From positions 1 through 64,000 of the forward strand of contig CANCXX010000009.1 of the NCBI GenBank assembly GCA_947381965.1: DNA of 64,000 nt, given 5' to 3'. This document shows positions 18,894-27,770 of the stretch, piece after piece; the first letter of the stretch is position 1, and each line of letters begins with the position of its first letter. This stretch comes from an uncultured bacterium. GTDB lineage: Bacteria; Bacillota; Clostridia; Lachnospirales; Lachnospiraceae. A program made the translations under genes and the position numbers. The notes under the pieces were generated by a model. The model was not told the origin of the DNA, searched no databases, and saw only the letters and a program-made list of their open reading frames with translations.

Positions 18894-19599
18894 GAACAAA
18901 TCCAAAAACAGTATTTTATTAATTGAAGACGAAGAGAACATTTGCTCTTTTATCTCCACCACTTTAAAAAACCAAAATTATAAAATCACTTCCGCCGCAA
19001 CCGGCAGCGATGGGCTGCATCTGACCGCTTCTCTTTGCCCTGACCTTATTTTGCTAGACTTGGGGCTTCCCGACATGGACGGAATGGATGTAATTGAAAA
19101 GCTCCGGACATGGACAGCAGTTCCCATTATCGTTATTTCTGCCCGCAGCAACGAGCATGAAAAAGCCCGTGCCCTTGATTGCGGCGCTGACGATTACATC
19201 ACCAAACCATTTGGTACCGTTGAATTGCTTGCCCGGATTCGCACTTCGCTGCGTCACAGCAGGCAAATGCAGGATATGTCTTCCATCTATCAAAGGCCCT
19301 ACCACTACAAAAATCTTTCCATTAATTATGAAAATCATGTGGTGACCTTAGAGGGGAATATTATCCATCTGACCCAAATTGAATACAAACTTTTAACCCT
19401 CCTTGCCAAAAACTCCGGAAAGGTACTTACCTACACCTATTTAATGGAAAAAATATGGGGACCTTACATTGACGGAAATAATCAGATTCTGCGGGTAAAT
19501 ATGGCTAATATCCGGCGGAAAATTGAACAAAATCCGGCGGCACCCGAATATGTTTTTACGGAAATCGGCATTGGCTACCGGATGGCAGAAAGCGATTAA
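18886..19599 (+). CDS. OmpR/KdpE-family response regulator
   Basis: A 237-residue regulator. The receiver has EDEE, phosphoacceptor Asp in LILLDLGLPDMDG, the switch Ser in IVISAR and Lys in YITKPFG. The winged-helix domain reads LTQIEYKLLTLLAKNSGKVL, then YTYLMEKIWG and the C-terminal VFTEIGIGYRM hairpin. The longer open frame begins at 18718 inside the kinase gene, but ATG 18886 has GGAGG nine bases upstream and overlaps the kinase stop, the usual coupling. It is the partner of the KdpD-type kinase. The next gene has its own promoter, so the operon may end here. Confidence 0.92.
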   Translation: MNKNKSKNSILLIEDEENICSFISTTLKNQNYKITSAATGSDGLHLTASLCPDLILLDLGLPDMDGMDVIEKLRTWTAVPIIVISARSNEHEKARALDCGADDYITKPFGTVELLARIRTSLRHSRQMQDMSSIYQRPYHYKNLSINYENHVVTLEGNIIHLTQIEYKLLTLLAKNSGKVLTYTYLMEKIWGPYIDGNNQILRVNMANIRRKIEQNPAAPEYVFTEIGIGYRMAESD

Positions 19600-19604
19600 T
19601 CCGA

Positions 19605-19633
19605 TTGACAGCATCTGCCATGACCCGTATAAT
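19605..19633 (+). promoter_or_regulatory. Consensus sigma-A promoter of the NSS transporter
   Basis: Perfect TTGACA (19605-19610) and TATAAT (19628-19633) with 17-bp spacing in the 87-bp gap before the transporter start. A perfect consensus implies strong, largely unregulated initiation unless a repressor binds. Confidence 0.85.
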
Positions 19634-19686
19634 GGTATGTATTGTGTGCATCTTGCACCTGTTATCATTGAATGGGGGATAAACAT

Positions 19687-21174
19687 ATGAAATCAAGAGA
19701 AAAATTCGGCAGCCGTCTGGGATTTATATTAGTATCTGCAGGCTGCGCCATAGGACTTGGCAACGTTTGGAAGTTTCCTTATATGACAGGAAAATATGGA
19801 GGCGCTGCTTTCATACTTATTTATCTTGCTTTTCTCGTGCTGATGGGTTGGCCTATTATGGTATGTGAATTTGCCGTAGGCCGGAGCAGTCAGAAAAGCT
19901 GTGCGGCTTCCTTTAAAATACTGGAGCCAAAAGGAACCAGATGGCATCATTACGGATGGTTCGGCATGGCCGGCAATTATCTGCTTATGATGTTCTATAC
20001 CATGGTAGCCGGATGGATGATGTTTTACTGTTTCCGGTGCGCACGCGGCGATTTTAATTCTGGCGCCATGGATGCCCAGGCAGTTGCAGGAAAGTTTAAT
20101 GATATGCTTTCATCTCCGGCTGTTTTAATTTTCTGGATGGTGATTGCCATTCTTTTATCCTTTGGGATTTGCGCCCTGGGTGTCCGTAAAGGCGTAGAGC
20201 GCATTACAAAGATAATGATGACCGCCCTTCTTGCCCTGATTATGGTGCTTGCCATTCACTCTGTCCGTCTGCCTGGGGCCCTGGAAGGAATTAAATTTTA
20301 TCTGGTGCCTGATTTCCAGAAAATGAAGGAAAATGGCATTGGAAATGTGGTGTTTGGCGCTATGTCCCAGGCATTTTTTACTTTAAGTCTTGGAATCGGC
20401 GCTATGGCTATTTTCGGAAGCTATCTGGACAAAGAGCGATCCCTGACCGGTGAAGCCGTAAGTATCGGCATTCTTGATACTTTCGTGGCCCTAATGTCCG
20501 GCCTTATCATTATCCCTGCCTGTTTCGCCTTCGGGGTAGAGCCTGACGCCGGCCCTTCTCTCATTTTTATTACGCTTCCCCGGATATTTAACCAAATGGC
20601 AGGGGGAAGGCTCTGGGGAACCCTTTTCTTCCTGTTTTTATCCTTTGCCGCATTGTCAACTGTAATTGCAGTATTTGAAAACATTATTTCCTTTGCCATT
20701 GACCTCTTTGGCATGTCCCGCCAAAAGGCTGTTGGCATGAACATTGTACTGGTAACGCTCCTTTCTCTTCCAGCTGTCCTTGGCTTTAACGTGCTATCGG
20801 ACATCCAGCCCTTAGGCGCCGGAACAGGCATTATGGATCTGGAAGATTTCCTGGTGTCCAATAACCTCCTTCCTTTAGGTTCTCTGGTATATCTTATGTT
20901 CTGTACCCAGCGCCGGGGTTGGGGTTGGCAGAATTTTATCAGCGAGGCCAATGCAGGAAAGGGCAGCAAATTTCCTTTATTTGTCCGCGGCTATATGACA
21001 TTTGTCATACCTGCTCTTATTGTGGTAATTTATTTAAAGGGATATTGGGATATGTTTGCCCCAAAAGCGGCAGCCGAAAACAATCCTCTGCTGCTAGGCG
21101 GATGGATGCTGGTTGCGGCAGCATTCCTTGGACTTATTGGATGGTTTGCCTTTGGCGGAAAAAGAACTAAATAA
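19687..21174 (+). CDS. Sodium-dependent neurotransmitter-symporter (NSS) family transporter
   Basis: A 495-residue membrane protein with about 11-12 helices. The N-terminal signature GNVWKFPYMTGKYGGAAF is the unwound TM1 sodium and substrate site of LeuT/MhsT-type transporters, and SLGIGAMAIFGSYL marks TM6. Bacterial members import amino acids such as tryptophan, tyrosine or branched-chain residues with sodium; the exact substrate cannot be read. ATG 19687 (MKSREKFG) has GGGGGAT upstream; the earlier in-frame ATG at 19672 contains that site. A strong bidirectional terminator follows. Confidence 0.93.
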   Translation: MKSREKFGSRLGFILVSAGCAIGLGNVWKFPYMTGKYGGAAFILIYLAFLVLMGWPIMVCEFAVGRSSQKSCAASFKILEPKGTRWHHYGWFGMAGNYLLMMFYTMVAGWMMFYCFRCARGDFNSGAMDAQAVAGKFNDMLSSPAVLIFWMVIAILLSFGICALGVRKGVERITKIMMTALLALIMVLAIHSVRLPGALEGIKFYLVPDFQKMKENGIGNVVFGAMSQAFFTLSLGIGAMAIFGSYLDKERSLTGEAVSIGILDTFVALMSGLIIIPACFAFGVEPDAGPSLIFITLPRIFNQMAGGRLWGTLFFLFLSFAALSTVIAVFENIISFAIDLFGMSRQKAVGMNIVLVTLLSLPAVLGFNVLSDIQPLGAGTGIMDLEDFLVSNNLLPLGSLVYLMFCTQRRGWGWQNFISEANAGKGSKFPLFVRGYMTFVIPALIVVIYLKGYWDMFAPKAAAENNPLLLGGWMLVAAAFLGLIGWFAFGGKRTK

Positions 21175-21228
21175 AATGCGTACATAAAAACCTCCGTTCT
21201 ATTCAACGGAGGTTTTATGTACGCATTT
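21174..21228. terminator. Bidirectional terminator between convergent genes
   Basis: AAATGCGTACATAAAACCTCC pairs over about 24 bp with GGAGGTTTTATGTACGCATTT around a small loop, with T tracts at both ends. It separates the plus-strand NSS gene from the minus-strand GH13 gene. Confidence 0.92.
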
Positions 21229-21240
21229 TTAATATGCCGT

Positions 21241-23073
21241 TTATTTTCTTCTGCACCAGCGATATTGATAAGGCGCCATAAAAGCAGCCTGCATGTTTAT
21301 GGTTTCGCCTGTAAAAATATCCTCATATTCTGCTTCCAGCGTAGGCAGACAGGCCGTCTGATTGTATTCAGAAAAGTTTGACAGGCAGACCAGTTCATTT
21401 TCCCCCTTCACCCTTCTGATAGCAAAAATCGCTGTCCGGCAGGTATCCCAGGTTGTCACCTCTGCTTCAGCCTCAAAACAGGGATTGCTGCGCCGCAGCT
21501 CTTCCAGCTGCTTTAAACCTTCCCATATCCCATACTGCACAGTCCATTCCTTTGACCTGAGTTCTGCATTTTCCCAATTAAAAGGACTTCTGTGCAGATA
21601 CCGACTGTCTGCCGCTGTGTCAGGATTTTCCTTATAGCTGTAATCATTAACCTGTCCGATTTCATCACCAGATGAAAGCATTACAAATCCTTCCAGACTC
21701 ATACAGGCAGCGTGCATTAACAGCACCCTCCGGATCCCCCATTTAACCTGCTCCTGGTCCCCCTCAAATCCGCCCTTTTCCACACCACATAAGCTTGCTG
21801 TGGTGCCGCAGCTTCGGGCGTCTCTTGTAACAGGATCATAGTTATACAACTCTCCTCTTGCAAAACTGCCTGGAAATACACCTTCAAAAAAGTGATACAG
21901 ATACTCCTTGTGCATCAGAGGATCTATCATCAGCTTTTTCTCCTGCTCCTCATCAAGTCCCCAGCCGATATCGTCATGACAGCGTAAATAATTTACAAAA
22001 TAACAATTACCAGGCAGACTGTGAATTACATCCATCTGATGTTTCAGCAGCCGGGCGTCCCGGCTTGCCAGCGCTCCCCATAGGTTTACCATACTGGAAA
22101 CCCCATACAGCATGTGACACTCCGGTTTTTCAGGCGTTCCGAAATAAGCGGGAAGCTCTTTGGGTGCCATAACCACTTCTCCCTTTAAGATTACTGCCGG
22201 ACATACTATTTCCAGAATCATACGCACCATACGTACAATGGTATGTACCTGAGGCAGGTTTCTGCAATTGGTTCCAAGCTCTTTCCAAATGTATGGAACG
22301 GCGTCTATCCGCAACACTTCCACTCCCATATTGGCAAGGAATAGAATATTAGCCGTCATTTCGTTAAAAACCACAGGGTTTTTATAATTTAAGTCCCACT
22401 GGTAAGGATAAAAAGTCGTTAAAACATGTTTTTTCATCTCTTCACACCAGGTAAAATTCCCCGGCGCAGTGGTTGGAAATACCTGAGGCATGGTTTTTTC
22501 AAATTCTGCCGGTATATCATATGTATCATAACACTGATAACGATCTATGTATTCCTGCTCCCCTGCCTTTGCCCGCATTGCCCACACATGGGTATCCGCC
22601 GTATGATTCATAACAAGATCAAGGCAAAGACTGATGCCTCTTTTGCGCATTTCCTCCGTAAGAATTTCCAGCTCCTGGTTTGTTCCAATTCCGGGGTCCA
22701 CCATTCTGAAATCCTCCACCGCGTAACCACCGTCATTATATGGATGCGGCATCTTAAGAAGAGGCATTAAATGAAGATATGTGATTTTCTGTTCTGACAA
22801 ATAATCCAGTTTTTTTATAAGACCTTTAAGCCCTCCTGCAAACAGCTTTGGATACATAGTCATCCCCAGCATATTGCTGCCTCTGTACCATGCCGGATTA
22901 TTTTCTCTTTCCTCGTCCAGCGTTTTTAACTGGGGCGAACGTTTTTTTGCATAGTCCTGCATATCATTCAGCAGCTTTCTGTAACTGTCTTCATCATGGT
23001 AAAGCTCCATGTAAAGCTCCATGAGCTCCTGTTCGTGTCTCTTAAGCCTTTGGTTGTATTTGTCCCTGCTCAT
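21241..23073 (-). CDS. Amylosucrase-like GH13 enzyme
   Basis: A 610-residue glycoside hydrolase family 13 protein of the amylosucrase/sucrose-hydrolase type. The N-terminal helical domain (about 1-60) and PAWYRGSNMLGMTMYPKLFA lead into the barrel. The catalytic triad is visible: Asp257 in VLRIDAVP, Glu299 in ILKGEVV, Asp367 in RCHDDIGW, with the spacing of Neisseria amylosucrase. Other landmarks are MPHPYNDGGYAV and DLVMNHTADTHVWA. The family makes alpha-1,4-glucan from sucrose with release of fructose, or hydrolyses sucrose. There is no signal peptide. It overlaps the upstream PerM-type gene by 32 bp. Sucrose as substrate is family-based inference. Confidence 0.85.
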   Translation of the reverse strand: MSRDKYNQRLKRHEQELMELYMELYHDEDSYRKLLNDMQDYAKKRSPQLKTLDEERENNPAWYRGSNMLGMTMYPKLFAGGLKGLIKKLDYLSEQKITYLHLMPLLKMPHPYNDGGYAVEDFRMVDPGIGTNQELEILTEEMRKRGISLCLDLVMNHTADTHVWAMRAKAGEQEYIDRYQCYDTYDIPAEFEKTMPQVFPTTAPGNFTWCEEMKKHVLTTFYPYQWDLNYKNPVVFNEMTANILFLANMGVEVLRIDAVPYIWKELGTNCRNLPQVHTIVRMVRMILEIVCPAVILKGEVVMAPKELPAYFGTPEKPECHMLYGVSSMVNLWGALASRDARLLKHQMDVIHSLPGNCYFVNYLRCHDDIGWGLDEEQEKKLMIDPLMHKEYLYHFFEGVFPGSFARGELYNYDPVTRDARSCGTTASLCGVEKGGFEGDQEQVKWGIRRVLLMHAACMSLEGFVMLSSGDEIGQVNDYSYKENPDTAADSRYLHRSPFNWENAELRSKEWTVQYGIWEGLKQLEELRRSNPCFEAEAEVTTWDTCRTAIFAIRRVKGENELVCLSNFSEYNQTACLPTLEAEYEDIFTGETINMQAAFMAPYQYRWCRRK

Positions 23074-24262
23074 TTTCTCCTCCTAAAATTTTATTTTCTT
23101 CTTTTTTTTCAACATATCTTTCTGTTTCTACAGGCATATTCTGCTGTCTTAACGAATATTCCGCCATCCGTTTAATGATATAATAAAGTGTGGCAAACAG
23201 CGGTACCCCCACAATCATTCCCACAAATCCCATCAGCTTTCCAAAGAGCAGCATTGCAACTGTCACATAAAGCGCCGACAGACCTGTAGAGTTTCCAAGG
23301 ATACGGGGACCAATGATATTTCCGTCTATCTGCTGTAGTACCACAATAAAAATCAAAAATGCGATACACTTGGCTGGAGAAACCAGCAGTATCAGAAACG
23401 CACTGGGAATGGCTCCTATAAACGGGCCAAACATGGGAATAATATTGGTTACTCCTACAATTACGCTTACTAAAAGCGCATAGGGCATTTTCATAACGGT
23501 CAGACATACAAAACATATAACGCCTACAATCAGGGAATCCAGCAGTTTTCCTGATATAAAGCCGCCAAAGATTTGATTTGTCTGGTGCGCTGTCTCCATT
23601 ACAATACGGTTAAATCGCTGGTTTTTGCTGACCGCCAGAAACAGCTTTCGAAGCTGTGCAAGATATCGTTCCCGATCCAGCAAAAGATAAATCGCCACTA
23701 TCACAGACACTACCAGGTTCACCAGCGCAGACCCTATTGAAATCACACTCCCTGCCACAGTGGAAACCGTAGCAAACAGGTTGGTTTTTATCCATGTCAT
23801 CAAAGAAGTCTCCACCGAAGAAATCATCTGCATGACTGTATACGCCGCATCATTATCCGCTGTCAGGTAAGCATTTAACCTTGCCAGCTGAACCTCCAAA
23901 AGTCCAGGCAAGTCCACCACCAGGCCCTTGACGCTGTCCACAAGCTGAGGCAGAATAAGGGCGCAGAAAAAGCACAGTATGCCAAATGCAAACACCATGG
24001 ATAGCAATACTGAAATCAGTCTTGCCATGGAAGCCCGGAGTTTTGCCTTGCAGCACAATCTTTCCAGAAACTTCGTAACAGGGCAGAGCAGATAAGCCAG
24101 TACAATTCCCACCATTACAGGCTGGAGAGATGAGGAAATAATCTTAAAAAAAGCTTTTACCTCCTGATATCTTAATAAGAAAAAATAAAAAGCAACAACA
24201 GCGCTTAGACTTACAAATACGGCAATTCCAAGCTTTATATAAAAACTTTTATCCTGTTTCAT
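23042..24262 (-). CDS. AI-2E family (PerM/TqsA-type) membrane permease
   Basis: A 406-residue protein with about eight hydrophobic helices in the AI-2E/PerM pattern: an N-terminal pair, a long central non-membrane segment, then the conserved GVTNIIPMFGPFIGAIPSA and QQIDGNIIGPRILGNSTGLS blocks. Members have been linked to autoinducer-2 export or sodium/proton antiport; which applies here is open. Its ATG overlaps the endonuclease III stop (ATGA), and its 3' end overlaps the GH13 start, so nth, this gene and the GH13 gene are one operon. Confidence 0.9.
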   Translation of the reverse strand: MKQDKSFYIKLGIAVFVSLSAVVAFYFFLLRYQEVKAFFKIISSSLQPVMVGIVLAYLLCPVTKFLERLCCKAKLRASMARLISVLLSMVFAFGILCFFCALILPQLVDSVKGLVVDLPGLLEVQLARLNAYLTADNDAAYTVMQMISSVETSLMTWIKTNLFATVSTVAGSVISIGSALVNLVVSVIVAIYLLLDRERYLAQLRKLFLAVSKNQRFNRIVMETAHQTNQIFGGFISGKLLDSLIVGVICFVCLTVMKMPYALLVSVIVGVTNIIPMFGPFIGAIPSAFLILLVSPAKCIAFLIFIVVLQQIDGNIIGPRILGNSTGLSALYVTVAMLLFGKLMGFVGMIVGVPLFATLYYIIKRMAEYSLRQQNMPVETERYVEKKEENKILGGENEQGQIQPKA

Positions 24263-24936
24263 ACATCATTCCCCCTTTCATCCGGTTGTGAAAAACCCTC
24301 TTCCACCCCATGTCTGCCGCAAATATCGTTAAGACAGCATTTGCCGCAATAAGGCTTCGTCCTTGCCGTGCAGACTTCCCTTCCGTGATATACAAGTCTG
24401 TGGCAAAAATCACTTCCTTCTTTTGGCGGTATCAGTTTCCAAAGGGCCATTTCTACCTTCTTTGGCTCCTTTACTCCCTCCACAAGCCCCATACGGTTCA
24501 CTAAACGGATACAATGGGTATCTGTCACAATTGCCGGCTTACCAAATACGTCACCCATAATCAGATTTGCGCTTTTTCTCCCTACTCCTGGCAGCTTCAG
24601 CAGTTTGTCAAAATCCTCCGGCACACTGCCTTTATATTCATCTCTAAGGATTTTCATACAGGCGCTAATGTCTCTTGCTTTGCTGTGTCCTAATCCGCAG
24701 GGCTTAACAATTTTTTCTATTTCCTCCACCGGAGCATCTGCAAGGGCATCCACGCTTGGAAATTTTGCATACAGGTCTTCTACTACCACATTCACCCTCG
24801 CATCCGTACATTGTGCCGCAAGCCGCACACTCACAAGCAATTTCCAGGCCTGATTATAATCAAGGGTGCATCCCGCATCCGGGTATTCTTTTTTCAACCT
24901 TTCAATAATTTCAAGGGCCAGTTTTTCTTTTGTCAT
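24259..24936 (-). CDS. nth: Endonuclease III (DNA glycosylase/AP lyase)
   Basis: A 225-residue base-excision-repair enzyme. The helix-hairpin-helix LPGVGRKSANLIMG carries the catalytic Lys, and TDTHCIRL holds the conserved Asp. A C-terminal Cys set (VCTARTKPYCGKCCLNDIC) binds the [4Fe-4S] cluster; the first Cys pair is spaced by seven residues rather than the usual six. It removes oxidised pyrimidines and nicks the abasic site. ATG 24936 (MTKEKL) has GGGAGG directly upstream; the open frame to 25116 lies inside the kinase gene and is not likely translated. Confidence 0.95.
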   Translation of the reverse strand: MTKEKLALEIIERLKKEYPDAGCTLDYNQAWKLLVSVRLAAQCTDARVNVVVEDLYAKFPSVDALADAPVEEIEKIVKPCGLGHSKARDISACMKILRDEYKGSVPEDFDKLLKLPGVGRKSANLIMGDVFGKPAIVTDTHCIRLVNRMGLVEGVKEPKKVEMALWKLIPPKEGSDFCHRLVYHGREVCTARTKPYCGKCCLNDICGRHGVEEGFSQPDERGNDV

Positions 24937-25027
24937 TTTACCTCCCATATCCGCCTTTCTTACAATAACAACAGGCAGGTCAGTTCTGGCTGGTATCACC
25001 ATGACCAATCCTGCCCTGCCTGTCTGC

Positions 25028-27598
25028 TTAATTTGTGTCTGACTCTCCATTATACAAAAATTTCTGCAAAACCCGCAACAGTTCTTTAATATCAAGGGGT
25101 TTCGCCACATGCGCATTCATACCACAATTCAGACAATACTGCACATCATCGGCAAACGCATCAGCCGTCATTGCAATAATCGGCAGATTTTTATCCTCAC
25201 GACCAAGCGCCCTGATTGTTTTTGTTGCCTCATAGCCATTCATTACCGGCATTCGGATATCCATAAGTATCACATCATAATAGCCTGGCCTGGAGTTTTC
25301 AAACATATCCACACATACTTTTCCGTTTTCCGCATGGTCAAGCTCAAATCCATACTCTGAAAGCACTTCATTTGCAATTTCCCAGTTTAAATCAATATCT
25401 TCCGCCAAAAGTATTTTCTTTCCGGTAAAGTCCACAATATTACTCTCTTTTTCAGTTGTACTTGAAGTCCCATCCACATACTGGCTTAAACGGCTGTACA
25501 AAGTCGACTTAAACAGCGGCTTGGAAATAAATCCCTCTATTTCTGTCCCGACTATCTCATTTTCAATGTCGCTCCAGTCATAGGCGGAAATCAAAAATAC
25601 CGGTATCTTATCCCCCACTCTCGCACGGATTTCGCGAAGAGTCTGCAACCCGTCCATATTCGGCATTTTCCAGTCAATCAGCACAAAATGATAATCATCA
25701 TTATTGCGATGTCTTTCTTCAATCATTTCCACCGCTTTTGCGCCGTCCGTAATCCATTCTGCACAGACTCCCAATTCTTCAAGGCTGGCTACCGCGCTCT
25801 GGCAAAGCAGCTCATTGTCATCCACCACCAGTATATGCCACTCCGGAAGCTTCATTTCATCTACTTTTTCAGCTTTCTTAAAGTCCAGAGTAACATGGAA
25901 TTTACTTCCCTTATGTAGTTCACTATTTAATTCAATGGTGCCTTCCATAAGATCCACAATTTTTTTTGTAATGGATGTGCCAAGACCGGTTCCCACAATT
26001 CCTTTTACACGCTCGGAATCTTCCCTTGTAAAGGTATCCCATATTTTTTTCTGAAATTCTTCCGACATTCCAATGCCGTTGTCTTCAACTATAAAATGCG
26101 TCCTTATATATTCTTCTCCCTTGGGAGACGCTTCCTGGTAAACATGCACATCAATTCTGCCCGCCTCTGGCGTAAACTTAACCGCATTGGATAACAGGTT
26201 CAGCAGCACCTGATTCAAGCGGACACTGTCACAATAAACTTCCTCTGACACGATATTCTGGATGAAGATATCAAAATACTGGTTTCTTGCTTTTACCTGA
26301 GGCTGCATAATGTTTACCACATCATCCATTGTTTCCCGCAGGGAAAGCAGCCCTAAGTTAAGAGTCATTTTCCCGCTTTCTATCTTAGACATATCCAGCA
26401 CATCATTAATCAGTCCAAGTAAATGTTTACTGGAAAGAAGCACTTTTTTAAGACAGTCTTCTACCCGATCCGGCTCCTTCATGTTCCTAAGCGCAATTTC
26501 AGACATCCCGATAATTGCATTCATTGGCGTGCGGATATCATGACTCATACTGGAAAGGAACTCGCTTTTGGCCTTGTTGGCGTGCTCCGCTTCATCCTTT
26601 GCAAGCTTAAGCGCCTGCATCTGCTGTCTTGAAAGCCTGAAATACAAAATAAATACCAGTGTCATTACAATAAGAATAATCATGGAAGAACCAACCATTA
26701 TCGCTGCACGGGTCTTGTCCAATCTGCTGATGGCATTATCCAGCATACTATTACTCATAACGGTTATCAGATACCATGAAGTATTTTCTGAAATAGGAGA
26801 ACAGTATAGCTGCCGTTTTTCCCCCTCCACCATCACAAAAGAAGAATAAATATCTCCTGCCTCCATTGCAGCCTGCAGTTCCTCACAGTACTGCTCCACA
26901 GTCATCCCCTTTGGCATCTCGTAAACTTCCCTGATGCGGTCAAAATAACTGTTTCTGTAGGCTCCTGCGTTTCTAATAACAAAATTACCGTTTTTATCTA
27001 TTACATGAGAGTATACCTGTCCATCCTCATCCTCATTTTCCTCCAGGAAAAGAGCGGAATTAAGATATTCCATGCTGACGCCTACCACCAGCGCACAGCT
27101 TTTTCTTCCATCTGTCAGTGGATAATATGCTTCCGTCCCCAGCAAAAGCACCTTCTGGTCCTCTTTGTCAATCCCCTGCTCTACCATGCTTCCATTTTGC
27201 TCAAGGGAAAGCATAACATCATCACTGCTTACCATTTCCACGTTCCCGCCATAAATCTGTTCCAGGCCGCCGTCTTCCGTAAAGAATCCCATATAGGTGA
27301 AATTTCTATATATTGCGTTCTGCCGCAGTTCTTCCAAAAGCTCTTCCCCATATTCCGCCGTATCTGCCGGAACCGCTCTGGTTATCCCCTCAACCTGTTC
27401 CAGCCGGAGACTGATAATAGAAGCAAATTTTTGCTGCAGCTGGACATTCATCTCCGCCATATAAATTTCACCGACTTCGTTAATCGATTCTTGTGTCTTT
27501 TTAGACATAAGAAGCGTCAGTACGCAAAATACAACAATGCTGATAAAAATCACACCGACAAAACTGCTCCACAAAAACTTTCTTGTCTGATTAACCAT
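25028..27598 (-). CDS. Hybrid sensor histidine kinase with two receiver domains
   Basis: An 856-residue membrane kinase. A first helix (about 10-32) and a second near 290-312 bracket a Cache-like extracellular sensor. HisKA follows with MSHDIRTPMNAIIGMSE, then HATPase boxes NLLSNAVKFTPEAG and GIGMSEEFQKKIW, then two receivers whose phosphoacceptor Asp lie in VLIDWKMPNMDG and ILMDIRMPVMNG. There is no output domain, so the signal presumably leaves through a separate phosphotransfer protein or regulator not seen here. The start is ATG 27598 with AGGA upstream; the longer frame begins at a TTG. The gene runs divergently from the AGCS symporter. Confidence 0.92.
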   Translation of the reverse strand: MVNQTRKFLWSSFVGVIFISIVVFCVLTLLMSKKTQESINEVGEIYMAEMNVQLQQKFASIISLRLEQVEGITRAVPADTAEYGEELLEELRQNAIYRNFTYMGFFTEDGGLEQIYGGNVEMVSSDDVMLSLEQNGSMVEQGIDKEDQKVLLLGTEAYYPLTDGRKSCALVVGVSMEYLNSALFLEENEDEDGQVYSHVIDKNGNFVIRNAGAYRNSYFDRIREVYEMPKGMTVEQYCEELQAAMEAGDIYSSFVMVEGEKRQLYCSPISENTSWYLITVMSNSMLDNAISRLDKTRAAIMVGSSMIILIVMTLVFILYFRLSRQQMQALKLAKDEAEHANKAKSEFLSSMSHDIRTPMNAIIGMSEIALRNMKEPDRVEDCLKKVLLSSKHLLGLINDVLDMSKIESGKMTLNLGLLSLRETMDDVVNIMQPQVKARNQYFDIFIQNIVSEEVYCDSVRLNQVLLNLLSNAVKFTPEAGRIDVHVYQEASPKGEEYIRTHFIVEDNGIGMSEEFQKKIWDTFTREDSERVKGIVGTGLGTSITKKIVDLMEGTIELNSELHKGSKFHVTLDFKKAEKVDEMKLPEWHILVVDDNELLCQSAVASLEELGVCAEWITDGAKAVEMIEERHRNNDDYHFVLIDWKMPNMDGLQTLREIRARVGDKIPVFLISAYDWSDIENEIVGTEIEGFISKPLFKSTLYSRLSQYVDGTSSTTEKESNIVDFTGKKILLAEDIDLNWEIANEVLSEYGFELDHAENGKVCVDMFENSRPGYYDVILMDIRMPVMNGYEATKTIRALGREDKNLPIIAMTADAFADDVQYCLNCGMNAHVAKPLDIKELLRVLQKFLYNGESDTN

Positions 27599-27646
27599 CT
27601 TCCGATTTCCTTTCAAAGAACAAAACTCTTTAAAGCACTTATTTTT

Positions 27647-27676
27647 ATTCTAATAAAAATACTCCCTGTTTGTCAA
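27647..27676 (-). promoter_or_regulatory. Promoter of the hybrid kinase gene
   Basis: TTGACA (27671-27676) and TAGAAT (27647-27652) on the minus strand with 18-bp spacing, about 50 bp before the kinase start. Confidence 0.65.
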
Positions 27677-27690
27677 TGGTATTTATCAGC

Positions 27691-27719
27691 TTTACAGATG
27701 TTCCTTTCTACTATATACT
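27691..27719 (+). promoter_or_regulatory. Promoter of the AGCS symporter gene
   Basis: TTTACA (27691-27696) and TATACT (27714-27719) with 17-bp spacing, 52 bp before the symporter ATG. It is back to back with the kinase promoter. Confidence 0.65.
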
Positions 27720-27770
27720 TATGGAAAGACAAACAGACAAAGTATATGGAAAACAGAAGGAATTACTATA

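Noticed and set aside
17814-19599. Naming the pair kdpD/kdpE
   Set aside because: The kinase lacks the KdpD and Usp domains and no pump genes are linked, so a potassium role is not supported.
27620-27770. Glycine riboswitch before the AGCS symporter gene
   Set aside because: The gap is short and is fully used by two divergent promoters; no glycine aptamer consensus is visible.
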